The notes: generated by a model from the letters alone, not told the origin. A stretch of DNA of 29,109 nt from an uncultured Planctomycetaceae bacterium (GCA_903921945.1 CAIXSC010000758.1:1-29109), one strand, 5' to 3'. Counted from the first letter of the stretch, positions 1 through 7,673 are shown. Made by a program: numbers and translations.

Positions 1-133
1 ATACGACCGCTACTCGTTTTTTACCTCGCCATGCCACCGTCATGCCGTTCGAATCGCTCGACCGGCAGACGCGTAACGCGACCATTCCCGTTTTAGCTTC
101 GCGAGTTTTGGCATGGAAGCCGCGTCACGTCGA

Positions 134-1153
134 CTAGAGCCAGCCTTCGCGCCGATACCATTCCACGGTCGCTCGAAGCTGGTCGAGCAGCGGGGCGGAA
201 GGTTGGAATCCGAGTTGTTCGCGGGCTCGCTGGTTCGAGCAGGCCCAGGACGAAGCGATCGCCTCGCGGAACTTGTCGCGGCCGAAGACGACCGGCTTGC
301 CGCGGAGCTTGGCGATGATTTCGCCGGTCAGCGCGATGCACCATGGAATTGGTCGGGGCGGAACGCATGGGATCGCGAACCGTCGGCCCATCGCCTGCGC
401 TGCCAATTGCCCGAACTGCCGGTAGCAAGGAAACTCGTTGTGCGTCGCGAAATAGTAGCCTTCGCCCGTTCCGGGTGTCGTGGCGCCAGGGGCGGCGAGC
501 CTTCGGCCGCGCTCGGCGGCCGCGATCAGCAGTTCCGCTAAATCGGTCACTTCGATGTAGGAGAGCGGCGGGTTGCGGCGCCGCGGGCTGACGTGGACGA
601 ATGTGTTGCGAATCGCGCGAAAGGCGACCAGCAGTTCCTTGTCGCGCGGGCCGAAGACCACGCCCGGCCGGACAACGGTCGTCGGCATCTGGCCAGCGGC
701 CGCTTCCACGGCCAGTTCACCGGCCCGCTTGCTGATTCCATACCGCGAGATCGGGTTGGGCGCGGCGTCTTCCGATCGCACGCTGCCACGCGGACCAGGC
801 CCCGCCGCGGAAATCGAGGACACCAGAATGAACCGCGGCGGCTGCGGTTGTCGTTGGCACGCAGCCACCAGATTGCGAGTGCCGTCGCCATTGATACGGT
901 CGAAGTCGTCGTAGCGGACCACGGCGATCGCGCCGCCGACATGGAACACGGTGTCGCGATCGGCGATGGCGGGTGGCAGGGAATCGGGATCGCAGAGATC
1001 GCCGAGCGCCACATCCACTTTCTGCTCGCGGAACCGGTCGGCGGCGGCGCGGGAACGGACGAGCACTCGGATGTCCAGGCCGCGGCGAGCGAGGGCGTCG
1101 ACCAGATGGCCGCCCACGAAGCCCGATGCGCCGGTGATTAAAACGCGGTTCAT
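134..1153 (-). CDS. NAD-dependent epimerase/dehydratase (extended SDR), downstream copy
   Basis: A 339-residue protein of the extended short-chain dehydrogenase/reductase family, which acts on nucleotide sugars or carbonyl/hydroxyl groups of lipids using NAD(P). The N-terminus has the Rossmann glycine motif GASGFVGG (G8, G11, G14), and the catalytic YxxxK is seen as YGISK (Y138, K142) after the VSSIS serine segment (residues 111-115). Length is normal for the family. It is the second of two leftward SDR genes, 42 bases after its neighbour, so the two are probably co-transcribed. The substrate cannot be read from the sequence. Hopanoid-associated HpnA-type and ceramide-reductase-type (CerR) enzymes belong to the same broad family. 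The nearby GNAT acyltransferase makes a lipid role plausible, but that is inference. The family call is solid; the specific function is open. Confidence 0.9.
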   Translation of the reverse strand: MNRVLITGASGFVGGHLVDALARRGLDIRVLVRSRAAADRFREQKVDVALGDLCDPDSLPPAIADRDTVFHVGGAIAVVRYDDFDRINGDGTRNLVAACQRQPQPPRFILVSSISAAGPGPRGSVRSEDAAPNPISRYGISKRAGELAVEAAAGQMPTTVVRPGVVFGPRDKELLVAFRAIRNTFVHVSPRRRNPPLSYIEVTDLAELLIAAAERGRRLAAPGATTPGTGEGYYFATHNEFPCYRQFGQLAAQAMGRRFAIPCVPPRPIPWCIALTGEIIAKLRGKPVVFGRDKFREAIASSWACSNQRAREQLGFQPSAPLLDQLRATVEWYRREGWL

Positions 1154-1195
1154 CGGACCGCCCCCCCATCCGCCAGAAGACCTTCCCGCCGTCCG

Positions 1196-2179
1196 TCAGG
1201 GCAGCGAGAAGTAGCGCTGCTGGACAAGCCAAGCGTAGGTCCTGCGAATGGTTTCTTCGAGCGGCCGAGGGCGATAATTCAGCTCGGCTTTCGCACGTTC
1301 ACTGCTGTAAAAATGAAATAATCCGGACATGCGGACCGCCGCCGAATTCAAATCGCTTTCATTCCCCCGCAAGCGGGCGAGTGTGTCGCCGACCAAGCCG
1401 GCACCCCAACTGATCACGGGCCCGATTCTTCCAAGGGGGGGCCTCGATCCGGCACAAGCGGCCATGCGGCGCCACAATTCCAGATAGGTAATGTTGTGCC
1501 CGGCCAGGATGAACTGGCGGCCGGTCGGGGAATGATCGAGCGCCTGGATCAGCGCGGCTGTCACGTCGTCGATGTCGCAGACACTCAACCCGCCCCGCGG
1601 AGCGAGCAGCGGGCGGCGCCGCACGACCTGAACGAACATCCGGCTGGAAGACGGTTTCCAATCCCATTCACCGAGCATGAACCCGGGATTGGCGATGAGG
1701 CCGTCGAGTCCGTTGGCGATTTCCCGCCGCACGACCGCTTCCGCCTCTTGTTTCGTTAGGACGTAGCCGCACGGGACGTTTTGGCGGCCCTGTCCTGTTT
1801 CGTCGAGCGGCACGCCGTCGGCCGGCACATCCAAGGCGTTGATCGTGGAAATGTGAAGCAGGCGGGCTTTCGCCAGTCGTGCGGCTCGCGCGACATTCTC
1901 TGTGCCGCGAACATTGATTTCCCGCTGCAATGCGAGTTTTTCCCGGCCGATATGCAGATAGGCGGCGGAATGAATGACCGCTGTGACCCCGGCACACGCT
2001 CGAGTGACGGCGTCGGCGTCGCGGACGTCGCCGTAACACCGTTCGATCGACAACCCGTCCAATGGCCGCTGGTCGGCCCCTTCGCGAACCAAGACTCGCA
2101 CCGCCCGGCCCTGTTGGAGCAGGTGGCGCACGACATTGTTTCCCACCAAACCGGTGGCTCCGGTGACGAGAATCGACAT
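1196..2179 (-). CDS. NAD-dependent epimerase/dehydratase (extended SDR), upstream copy
   Basis: A 327-residue extended SDR with the NAD-binding motif GATGLVGN (G7, G10, G13) and the catalytic pair in YVLTK (Y139, K143), preceded by the STINA serine segment (residues 111-115). It resembles HpnA-like and ceramide-reductase-like epimerases in layout. It differs clearly from the next gene, so this is not a recent duplication. The start is supported by an AGGA-type ribosome binding site about 9 bases upstream. It is the first gene of a leftward pair and faces a GNAT acyltransferase gene across a 117-base divergent spacer. The reaction is probably NAD(P)-dependent reduction or epimerisation of a lipid- or sugar-linked substrate; the exact substrate is unknown. 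Confidence 0.9.
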   Translation of the reverse strand: MSILVTGATGLVGNNVVRHLLQQGRAVRVLVREGADQRPLDGLSIERCYGDVRDADAVTRACAGVTAVIHSAAYLHIGREKLALQREINVRGTENVARAARLAKARLLHISTINALDVPADGVPLDETGQGRQNVPCGYVLTKQEAEAVVRREIANGLDGLIANPGFMLGEWDWKPSSSRMFVQVVRRRPLLAPRGGLSVCDIDDVTAALIQALDHSPTGRQFILAGHNITYLELWRRMAACAGSRPPLGRIGPVISWGAGLVGDTLARLRGNESDLNSAAVRMSGLFHFYSSERAKAELNYRPRPLEETIRRTYAWLVQQRYFSLP

Positions 2180-2296
2180 GGCCGGTTTCCTTCCGTGAAA
2201 TCCTCAGCGCCGTCCTGTGCTCCGCCACAACCTGTTAAGATTTCCCAGACGGCTGCCAGCCGTCCTTGTCCTTGAACGGTAGTTGGGTTTTACGCC
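2180..2296. promoter_or_regulatory. Divergent intergenic region between SDR pair and GNAT gene
   Basis: This 117-base spacer separates two divergently transcribed units, so it should hold both promoters. I could not identify convincing -35/-10 elements or an operator by eye. The call rests on gene orientation only. Confidence 0.4.
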
Positions 2297-3454
2297 ATGT
2301 CTCGTCTTATCGTAAAGGCCGTTTCCACGAGTGGAGAACGGAAACAATTCCTCGAATTGCCGTGGAAACTGTATCGCGGCGACCCCAACTGGATTCCGCC
2401 GCTCCGGGCGAACCAGGCGGCGATGGTCGGCTACAAGTCGCATCCGTTCTACAACTACGCCAAGATCCAGACTTTTTTGGCGACCCGGGACGGCGAGCCG
2501 ATCGGACGGATCGCGGCCATTGTCAACCCGCGTCACATTGAACGGTTCCATGACAAGCGGGGCATGTTCGGCTTCTTTGAATGCACCGACGATCTCGAAG
2601 CGGCCCAAGGCCTGTTCGCCGCCGCCCGCGAGTGGCTCGCCGGCCACGGCCTGCACGCGATGCGCGGGCCGATCAACCCGTCGCTGAACTACGAAGTCGG
2701 ACTGCTGATCGATGGTTTCGACAGCCCGCCGACGTTCATGATGACCTACAACCCGCCGTTCTACGCGCGGTTGATCGAGCAATGCGGTTTTCACAAAACC
2801 CAGGACATGTACGCGTTCTGGGGCGAAGTCGGCATGCTCGATTCGCTCGACAAAAAGCTCGACTTCGTCGTTCGCGAAGTGATCAGCCGCTTCAATGTCA
2901 CCCTCCGGCGGCTCGACAAACGACGGTTCGCCGAGGAAGTCCGCACGTTCCTGGATATTTACAACAAGTCGCTGGTCGGCACCTGGGGGTTCACCCCGTT
3001 GTCGGACGAGGAACTGGAGTTCATGAGCGGCGAGATGAAGCATTTGGTCGTGCCCGAATTGACGACCTTCGCCGAAGTCGATGGCAAACCGGTCGCGTCC
3101 GCCTTCGGACTGCTCGACTACAACCCGCGGATCAAAGCGATCGATGGCCGGCTGTTCCCATTCGGCTTCCTGCGGCTGCTGTGGAACCGCCGAAAGATCG
3201 ACAAGGTGCGGCTGATCAGCACGAACGTTCTCCCCGAGTACCAACGGTGGGGCCTGGGCGTCGTGGTGCTGTCGCGGCTGGTGCCTGAAATCCTGGATTG
3301 GGGAATACGCGAGGTCGAGTTCTCCTGGGTCTTGGAAAGCAACGACCTGTCGCGGAAGTCGCTGCAGCGGGGCGGCGCCAAGCTGATCAAAACCTACCGG
3401 ATTTACGATTCGGACGAGTCCACGGGCGGGCCTCCGGCCATCGCCACGTCGTAA
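2297..3454 (+). CDS. GNAT-superfamily acyltransferase, YghO / bacterial ceramide synthase-like
   Basis: A 385-residue protein with a C-terminal GNAT fold. The acyl-CoA binding motif A (R/Q-x-x-G-x-G) is visible as YQRWGLG at residues 315-321. It is followed by a WVLESND stretch (344-350) and a conserved-looking end, GGAKLIKTYRIYD (359-371). The N-terminal half contains LPWKLYRGDPNWIPPL (21-36) and RGPINPSLNYEVG (123-135), typical of the long YghO-like group rather than small N-acetyltransferases. This long group includes the bacterial ceramide synthase (bCerS) known from Caulobacter, which acylates a sphingoid base. Two SDR genes diverge from it and a ketosynthase homologue follows 97 bases downstream, which fits a lipid N-acylation role. 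That role is inference; a general N-acyltransferase is the alternative. Confidence 0.8.
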   Translation: MSRLIVKAVSTSGERKQFLELPWKLYRGDPNWIPPLRANQAAMVGYKSHPFYNYAKIQTFLATRDGEPIGRIAAIVNPRHIERFHDKRGMFGFFECTDDLEAAQGLFAAAREWLAGHGLHAMRGPINPSLNYEVGLLIDGFDSPPTFMMTYNPPFYARLIEQCGFHKTQDMYAFWGEVGMLDSLDKKLDFVVREVISRFNVTLRRLDKRRFAEEVRTFLDIYNKSLVGTWGFTPLSDEELEFMSGEMKHLVVPELTTFAEVDGKPVASAFGLLDYNPRIKAIDGRLFPFGFLRLLWNRRKIDKVRLISTNVLPEYQRWGLGVVVLSRLVPEILDWGIREVEFSWVLESNDLSRKSLQRGGAKLIKTYRIYDSDESTGGPPAIATS

Positions 3455-3551
3455 CCGCCTGGCAGGCCGGGTTCGTCGAACTTGTAAACCCCGCCTGTCA
3501 GCGATACATTTCAGCGTTTCGGAAAGCCTATCCTCAGGACGCACGGCGGCT

Positions 3552-4817
3552 ATGTCGGATCGGAACGAACTCGTCATTACCGGGGTTGGCATGGTCACCC
3601 CGATCGGCATCGGCCGCGAAGCGTTCTGGCGGTCGTTGAGGTCCGCGGCTAGCGGTGTCCGCGCCGTTCCCTATTTGGAGAACACGCGTTTCCCCGTGCC
3701 GTTTGGCGGCTACGTCCCCGAATTCGACGGCAAGCTGTATGTGCAGCCGCGGAAGGCGCTGAAGGTCATGTGCCGCGAAATCCAATTCGGATTCGCCGCC
3801 GCGACGCTCGCCGCCGCCGACGCCGGCCTGAAGCCGGGCGGAATTCCGTCCGACCGGATGGGCGTCGTCTACGGATCCGAGATGTATTACGGCGAGATTC
3901 CCGAACTGGAGCCGGCCTATCGCAAATGCCTGGTGGACGGCCAGTTCGATTTTGGCGTCTGGGGCAGCGAGGGGATGCGGGAACTCAATCCGCTCTGGAT
4001 GCTCAAGTATCTGCCCAACATGATCGCTTGCCATGTGGCGATCAGCTTCGACGCTCGCGGTCCGAACAACAGTTTTACGCTCGGCGAAGCCTCGTCGCTG
4101 ATGGCGTTGATCGAAGGCTGCAATGTTCTCCGCCGCGGGCATGCCGATGTCATGTTGATTGGCGGCAGCGGCAATCGGCTCAACATCACTCCGTTGATGT
4201 ACCGGCACGCCCTGCGGTTGTCGCATCACGCGGGCGATCCGGCGGACGCTTGCCGGCCGTTTGATGCTCGGCGGGATGGCTCGGTGAATGGCGAAGGTGC
4301 CGGCGCGTTGGTCTTGGAAACGCGCGGCCATGCGGAGGCCCGCGGGGCGCGGATTTTGGCGCGACTGAAGAGCGCGGTCTGCACCTTCGAGCCGTCCGCG
4401 TTCCACGGCGGCACGCACAGCCACGCGTTCGAACGCGCGATTCGCGGCGCGCTGGCCGAGGCGCAACTCGCCCCCGACGCGGTCGGCTTTGTGAAAGCGA
4501 ACGGGCTCGGCACGGTCGACGATGACGCCTGCGAGGCGGCCGCGATCCGCACTACGGTCGGCGATACCCCGGTCACCGCGCCGAAGTCCCTTTTCGGCAA
4601 TCTGGGCGCCGCTGCCGGAATTGTCGAGACGATCGCCGCCGTGATGGCGCTCGAGGCGGGCGAAATCCCGCCCACTCGCAATTATTCGCAGCCCGACCCG
4701 AATTGCCCCGTCCGTGTCGTGCATTCGGAACCGCAACCTCTCACGCGAAACAGCGGCCTCGTGCTCGGCGCCTCCGGCACCGGGCAAACGATCGCCGCCG
4801 TCTTGGAAGCCGCCTAG
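3552..4817 (+). CDS. Beta-ketoacyl-ACP synthase homologue lacking the catalytic triad (CLF-like)
   Basis: A 421-residue thiolase-fold ketosynthase of FabF (KAS II) size, starting with the usual ELVITGVGMVTPIG. The nucleophile elbow, normally GPxxxxxTACASG, reads GPNNSFTLGEASS, so the active-site Cys is Glu179. The first His (normally EAHGTGT) is Asn317 in KANGLGTVDDD. The second His (normally GHxxGAAG) is Asn350 in GNLGAAAG. All three substitutions were checked at the codon level. Known parallels are the chain-length factors (KS-beta) of type II polyketide and aryl-polyene systems, which lack the Cys and pair with an active ketosynthase. No partner ketosynthase or ACP is in the window. It lies between the GNAT gene and the VTC/DUF4956 pair, with only 15 bases to the latter. 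A non-condensing structural or acyl-binding role is inferred. Confidence 0.88.
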   Translation: MSDRNELVITGVGMVTPIGIGREAFWRSLRSAASGVRAVPYLENTRFPVPFGGYVPEFDGKLYVQPRKALKVMCREIQFGFAAATLAAADAGLKPGGIPSDRMGVVYGSEMYYGEIPELEPAYRKCLVDGQFDFGVWGSEGMRELNPLWMLKYLPNMIACHVAISFDARGPNNSFTLGEASSLMALIEGCNVLRRGHADVMLIGGSGNRLNITPLMYRHALRLSHHAGDPADACRPFDARRDGSVNGEGAGALVLETRGHAEARGARILARLKSAVCTFEPSAFHGGTHSHAFERAIRGALAEAQLAPDAVGFVKANGLGTVDDDACEAAAIRTTVGDTPVTAPKSLFGNLGAAAGIVETIAAVMALEAGEIPPTRNYSQPDPNCPVRVVHSEPQPLTRNSGLVLGASGTGQTIAAVLEAA

Positions 4818-4832
4818 TCGCGCGGTCCCGCC

Positions 4833-5738
4833 ATGTCAGACCGCCAGCTATCTTCGGCTTCCTCCTCACCTACGTCTTCGTACCTCCATGGATCCTCGGC
4901 GGCGGCTCGCAATGCCGAACTGCCGGTCGCCGCGCGGGCGTTGGCCGCCGACCTGTCGCCTTCGCTTGCTGGCCGCCAAGCGGGCGGTCCGCGGGCCTTT
5001 GAATGGAAGTTCCTCGTGCTTCCGGAAACGGCCGCGGCGCTTCGCGAACGCTTCCGCAACGACTTCCAACTTGACTCGCACGCCGATCCCGCGCTCGGCG
5101 GCGCGTACGGGGTCCGCTCCATCTATCTCGACACCCCGGACTGGCGAGTTCTCCGCGCAACCGGCCGCCACGCCTTCGGAAAATTCCGGGTACGCGCCTA
5201 CGGCAATTCCACGACCGTGTTCCTGGAACGCAAGACCAAGAGCGGCCGCGCCGTGCGGAAACGCCGCGATCAACTCGATGCGTCCGCTTGGCGGGAAGCG
5301 CTCGCCGAGTCGCTCGCGGGATCGCGTGTCGAGTCGCTCGCGGGATCGCGTGTCGAGTCACGCGCCACGCATTGGTTTCTGCGTCAAGCGTTGCGATACG
5401 AACTGCGGCCCGTATGCCAGGTTCGCTATCATCGCGAAGCGTATTACGCGTCGAGCGCCGCTGGACGGCTGCGGTTGACCTTCGATCGCGGTCTGGTCGC
5501 GGCCCGAGTGGCCGGTTGGAGTTTCGCGCGGATGGGTGAAGAACGCGAACTTCCTAGCGATTTGGAAGTCTGTGAATTCAAGTTCGCGGGCGACCTGCCG
5601 TTGATCTTCAAACACGCCATTCAGGATTTTCGATTGAGCCCCGGTAGCCATTCGAAGTACCGCCGCGCAATGCGTCGGCTCGGTGGCGCCGATAGCGGAG
5701 TGGACGGCACGCCGGAAATCGGGGGACGGGATGTTTGA
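4833..5738 (+). CDS. VTC-domain (polyphosphate polymerase-like) protein
   Basis: A 301-residue protein with a VTC domain, the triphosphate-tunnel fold that in yeast Vtc4 makes polyphosphate. Visible family motifs are FEWKFLV (56-62), RSIYLDTPDW (95-104), KFRVRAYG (117-124), FLERKTKSG (130-138) and, near the end, CEFKF followed by SKYRRAM. The basic and acidic tunnel-lining pattern is therefore intact. The first 50 or so residues are Ser/Ala-rich and outside the domain, so the true start could be later. An exact 24-base duplication (5307-5354) adds a second ESLAGSRV unit at residues 159-174. The stop overlaps the start of the DUF4956 gene by 8 bases. VTC plus DUF4956 is a recurrent bacterial pairing. 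Whether the bacterial protein polymerises polyphosphate is not shown by the sequence. Confidence 0.87.
   Translation: MSDRQLSSASSSPTSSYLHGSSAAARNAELPVAARALAADLSPSLAGRQAGGPRAFEWKFLVLPETAAALRERFRNDFQLDSHADPALGGAYGVRSIYLDTPDWRVLRATGRHAFGKFRVRAYGNSTTVFLERKTKSGRAVRKRRDQLDASAWREALAESLAGSRVESLAGSRVESRATHWFLRQALRYELRPVCQVRYHREAYYASSAAGRLRLTFDRGLVAARVAGWSFARMGEERELPSDLEVCEFKFAGDLPLIFKHAIQDFRLSPGSHSKYRRAMRRLGGADSGVDGTPEIGGRDV
5307..5354 (+). repeat. Exact 24-bp direct tandem duplication inside the VTC gene
   Basis: Two perfect 24-base copies sit back to back (5307-5330 and 5331-5354), followed by the first 5 bases of a third. The unit is a multiple of three, so the frame is kept and the peptide ESLAGSRV is doubled. 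Confidence 0.95.
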
Positions 5739-6564
5739 TTGGCTGCTGGCGAGCGATACGCCGGCCGGGGTGGCGGAGTCGGCCGCCTCGCTGGGGCCTG
5801 GCGAGTTAACCGTTCGCCTGGTCGCCGCGTTGCTCATGGGGTTGGCCGTTGCCGTCATCTATCGTCTGTCACATGGCCGCCGCAAGGAAGATTCCCGAGT
5901 TCTGTTCGCGACGCTTGTGCTGCTCAGTTTGCTCATCGCCATGGTCGCGCTGGTGATCGGCAACAGCGTCGCGCGGGCGTTCAGCTTGGTCGGCGCGCTG
6001 TCGATCGTCCGCTTTCGCACGGTTGTCGACGACACGCGCGATACGGCGTTTGTCATTTTTTCGGTGGTCGTCGGCATGGCGGCCGGCGCCGGACTGCTGT
6101 TCGTGCCGCTGCTCGGCATGCCGCTCGTCGCCCTCACGGCAATCGCCCTTGATCGATGGAAACTTGATCGCTGGCAACCCGATCGCTGGAAACTCGATCG
6201 TCGGCAGGCACGGCGGGTCAGCGGCGACGTTGGCGGTGGAGCGGCGGCTGGCACGGGCCACGAGTCGCGTGCGGAGACCGCCGAGGCAGTTGAACGGTAC
6301 GTCGTGCAAGCGCGGATTGGGGTTGGCCATGATCCCCACGCGTTGTTAGAGCCGGTTTTTGATCGTCGAGGCGCTGCGTGGCGACTGCGTTCGCTCGCCA
6401 CCGCCCGCCAAGGCACCGTCCTCGATTGCGTCTACGCCGTGCGACTCGGCGAAGGCAATCGCCTGGCGGGACTACTAGCCGAGTTAAACCGGGTCGAAGG
6501 CGTGCAGAGCTTGGAGGCGGTGTCTGAAAGCGACCGCCAATCCTCGGATTCCGCCAAGCCTTAG
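5731..6564 (+). CDS. DUF4956 integral membrane protein
   Basis: A 277-residue membrane protein. The start at 5731 is preferred over an in-frame ATG at 5683 because ATGTTTGA overlaps the VTC stop (5736-5738), a layout expected for translational coupling. Hydrophobic segments lie at about residues 31-48, 58-79 and 105-140. Between them is the DUF4956 signature GALSIVRFRTVVDDTRDTAF, which is strongly conserved in this family. The C-terminal part is soluble and resembles the cytosolic tail of relatives. Just after the last membrane segment, four 15-base repeats (6148-6207) encode an LDRWK/PDRWK series. DUF4956 proteins often accompany VTC-domain proteins; the family has no defined reaction. A role with the VTC partner at the membrane, for example in polyphosphate handling, is inference. 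Confidence 0.88.
   Translation: MFDWLLASDTPAGVAESAASLGPGELTVRLVAALLMGLAVAVIYRLSHGRRKEDSRVLFATLVLLSLLIAMVALVIGNSVARAFSLVGALSIVRFRTVVDDTRDTAFVIFSVVVGMAAGAGLLFVPLLGMPLVALTAIALDRWKLDRWQPDRWKLDRRQARRVSGDVGGGAAAGTGHESRAETAEAVERYVVQARIGVGHDPHALLEPVFDRRGAAWRLRSLATARQGTVLDCVYAVRLGEGNRLAGLLAELNRVEGVQSLEAVSESDRQSSDSAKP
6148..6207 (+). repeat. Four 15-bp tandem repeats in the DUF4956 gene
   Basis: Four degenerate 15-base units at 6148, 6163, 6178 and 6193 encode LDRWK, LDRWQ, PDRWK and LDRRQ. They form a basic, Trp-containing stretch right after the last membrane segment. Confidence 0.9.
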
Positions 6565-6599
6565 GCGACGGCTGGGCAGGCCGTTCGAACGGCGCATCA

Positions 6600-6628
6600 C
6601 CGGGAACTTTGGCGGATAACATTCCCGG
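6600..6628. promoter_or_regulatory. Inverted repeat upstream of the aldolase gene
   Basis: The 7-base arms CCGGGAA (6600-6606) and TTCCCGG (6622-6628) flank a 15-base loop, about 80 bases before the aldolase start and 36 bases after the DUF4956 stop. There is no T-run, so an operator or a weak intergenic hairpin are both possible. Confidence 0.35.
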
Positions 6629-6696
6629 CCCGTCGAGGTTACGCTATCGAATCATCAACTTCGATCGGGGTACATCGAACACTTCCGAATGGGTTT

Positions 6697-6702
6697 AGGA
6701 GG
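6697..6702 (+). promoter_or_regulatory. Strong Shine-Dalgarno site for the aldolase gene
   Basis: AGGAGG lies 7 bases before the ATG at 6710. It decides that start over an in-frame ATG at 6689, which lies upstream of this site. Confidence 0.85.
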
Positions 6703-6709
6703 AACGGCC

Positions 6710-7513
6710 ATGGCGGATCCTTACGCGGCAAAGCCGGCGCCGAAGCCGGCCCGACTTCTCAAAGACAAACTGTTGCGCGGCGATACGGTCTACGGGACGC
6801 TTATTCAATACGCCGTCAATCCGGCGATCGTCGACGTGATCCCGGATGGCTCGCTCGATTTCGCGATCGTGACCGCCGAACACAACGCGTTGGACTTGGC
6901 CGAGTTCCTACCGCTGCGATACGCGCTCGCGGCCAAAGGTATCGCCTGCCTGGCGCGTACCCATAGTCGCGAACCGGACGATGTCGCCAAGGTCTGCGAT
7001 ACGTTCGACGGAGTGGTGGTGCCGTATGTGGAAGACATCGAGCATTGCAAGCGGCTGGCGGCAGCGGCCGTCTATCGACCGCTGAAAGGCGTAGCGCTCG
7101 AACGGGTGATCCGCGAAGGCGTTTGGCCCAGCGAACGGACTCGGCAATATGTCACCGAGGACCGCTGCCGCGACACGCTGTTCGTGCCCATGATCGAATC
7201 GGTGCTGGGCGTCGAAAACGTCGACGCCATCTGCGCGATCCCCGGCGTCAACGCGTTGTTCATCGGTCCGAACGACCTGACCACCAACATGGGCATCCCG
7301 AACGACTACGACTCGCCGGCACTCATCGCCATGATCCAAAAGGTGATCGATACGGCCGATCGCCGGCATGTGGCGGTCGGTTGCTGGTTCGGCAAACCGG
7401 AGCAAGCGGCGCGGACGCAACAACAAGGCGCTCGCTTCATGGTCTACTCGAATGATGGTTCGATGCTCCGTGACGCGATGTCGAAGGCGTTTGGCGACCT
7501 GCGAAAACGGTAA
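6710..7513 (+). CDS. HpcH/HpaI-family class II aldolase (2-keto-3-deoxy sugar acid type)
   Basis: A 267-residue TIM-barrel aldolase of the HpcH/HpaI (citrate lyase beta-like) family, which reversibly cleaves 2-keto-3-deoxy acids to pyruvate or a related oxo-acid plus an aldehyde with a divalent metal. Compared with HpaI, the base His is H58 in AEHNALD, the pyruvate-binding Arg is R83, the dyad Asp is D97, and the metal ligands are E163 (MIES) and D189 (FIGPNDL). The Asp two residues before the conserved Glu-His (HpaI D42) is Thr55 here, which is unusual. The start is fixed by AGGAGG. It sits alone 145 bases after DUF4956 and faces the Nif3 gene convergently. The natural substrate is unknown. 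Confidence 0.88.
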   Translation: MADPYAAKPAPKPARLLKDKLLRGDTVYGTLIQYAVNPAIVDVIPDGSLDFAIVTAEHNALDLAEFLPLRYALAAKGIACLARTHSREPDDVAKVCDTFDGVVVPYVEDIEHCKRLAAAAVYRPLKGVALERVIREGVWPSERTRQYVTEDRCRDTLFVPMIESVLGVENVDAICAIPGVNALFIGPNDLTTNMGIPNDYDSPALIAMIQKVIDTADRRHVAVGCWFGKPEQAARTQQQGARFMVYSNDGSMLRDAMSKAFGDLRKR

Positions 7514-7530
7514 CTGCTGAAAAAGACAAC

Positions 7531-7574
7531 ACTCGCGAATTCCACGCGGCAAACGCGAGTATTCGGGGAATTCG
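7531..7574. terminator. Interleaved inverted repeats after the aldolase stop
   Basis: Two overlapping stems can form in the convergent spacer. One pairs ACTCGCG (7531-7537) with CGCGAGT (7554-7560). The other pairs CGAATTCC (7536-7543) with GGAATTCG (7567-7574). They are mutually exclusive. A bidirectional terminator between the convergent aldolase and Nif3 genes is plausible, but there is no clear T-run. Confidence 0.4.
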
Positions 7575-7596
7575 ACAGGCGAGCTTCGGTCTTCGC

Positions 7597-7614
7597 ACTG
7601 GCGAACTCGCCAGT
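7597..7614. terminator. Tight hairpin at the head of the 8-bp repeat array
   Basis: ACTGGCG (7597-7603) pairs with CGCCAGT (7608-7614) around a 4-base loop. It overlaps the first copy of the tandem array and could fold in RNA from either convergent gene. Confidence 0.4.
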
Positions 7615-7656
7615 TCGCCAGTTCGCCAGTCCGCCAGTTCGCCAGTTCGCCAGTTC
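7609..7656. repeat. 8-bp tandem repeat array (GCCAGTTC x6)
   Basis: Six contiguous GCCAGTTC units, one with a single change (GCCAGTCC at 7625-7632). The array lies between the convergent aldolase and Nif3 genes, 17 bases from the Nif3 stop. The unit is not a multiple of three and the array is outside coding sequence. Confidence 0.95.
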
Positions 7657-7673
7657 GCGGATGGCTGCCCGCT

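Noticed and set aside
134..2179. Hopanoid biosynthesis (HpnA) as a firm call for the SDR genes
   Set aside because: No other hpn or shc gene is present; the toroid protein at 21396 lacks the DxDD of hopene cyclase. Only the family level is supported.
2204..3610. 468-residue open frame on the minus strand
   Set aside because: It is the shadow of the GNAT gene and has no recognisable motifs.
6603..6634. GGAAC...CGTC resembling an ECF sigma promoter upstream of the aldolase
   Set aside because: The spacing is 23 bases, too long for the usual 16-17, and the GGAAC lies within an inverted repeat.
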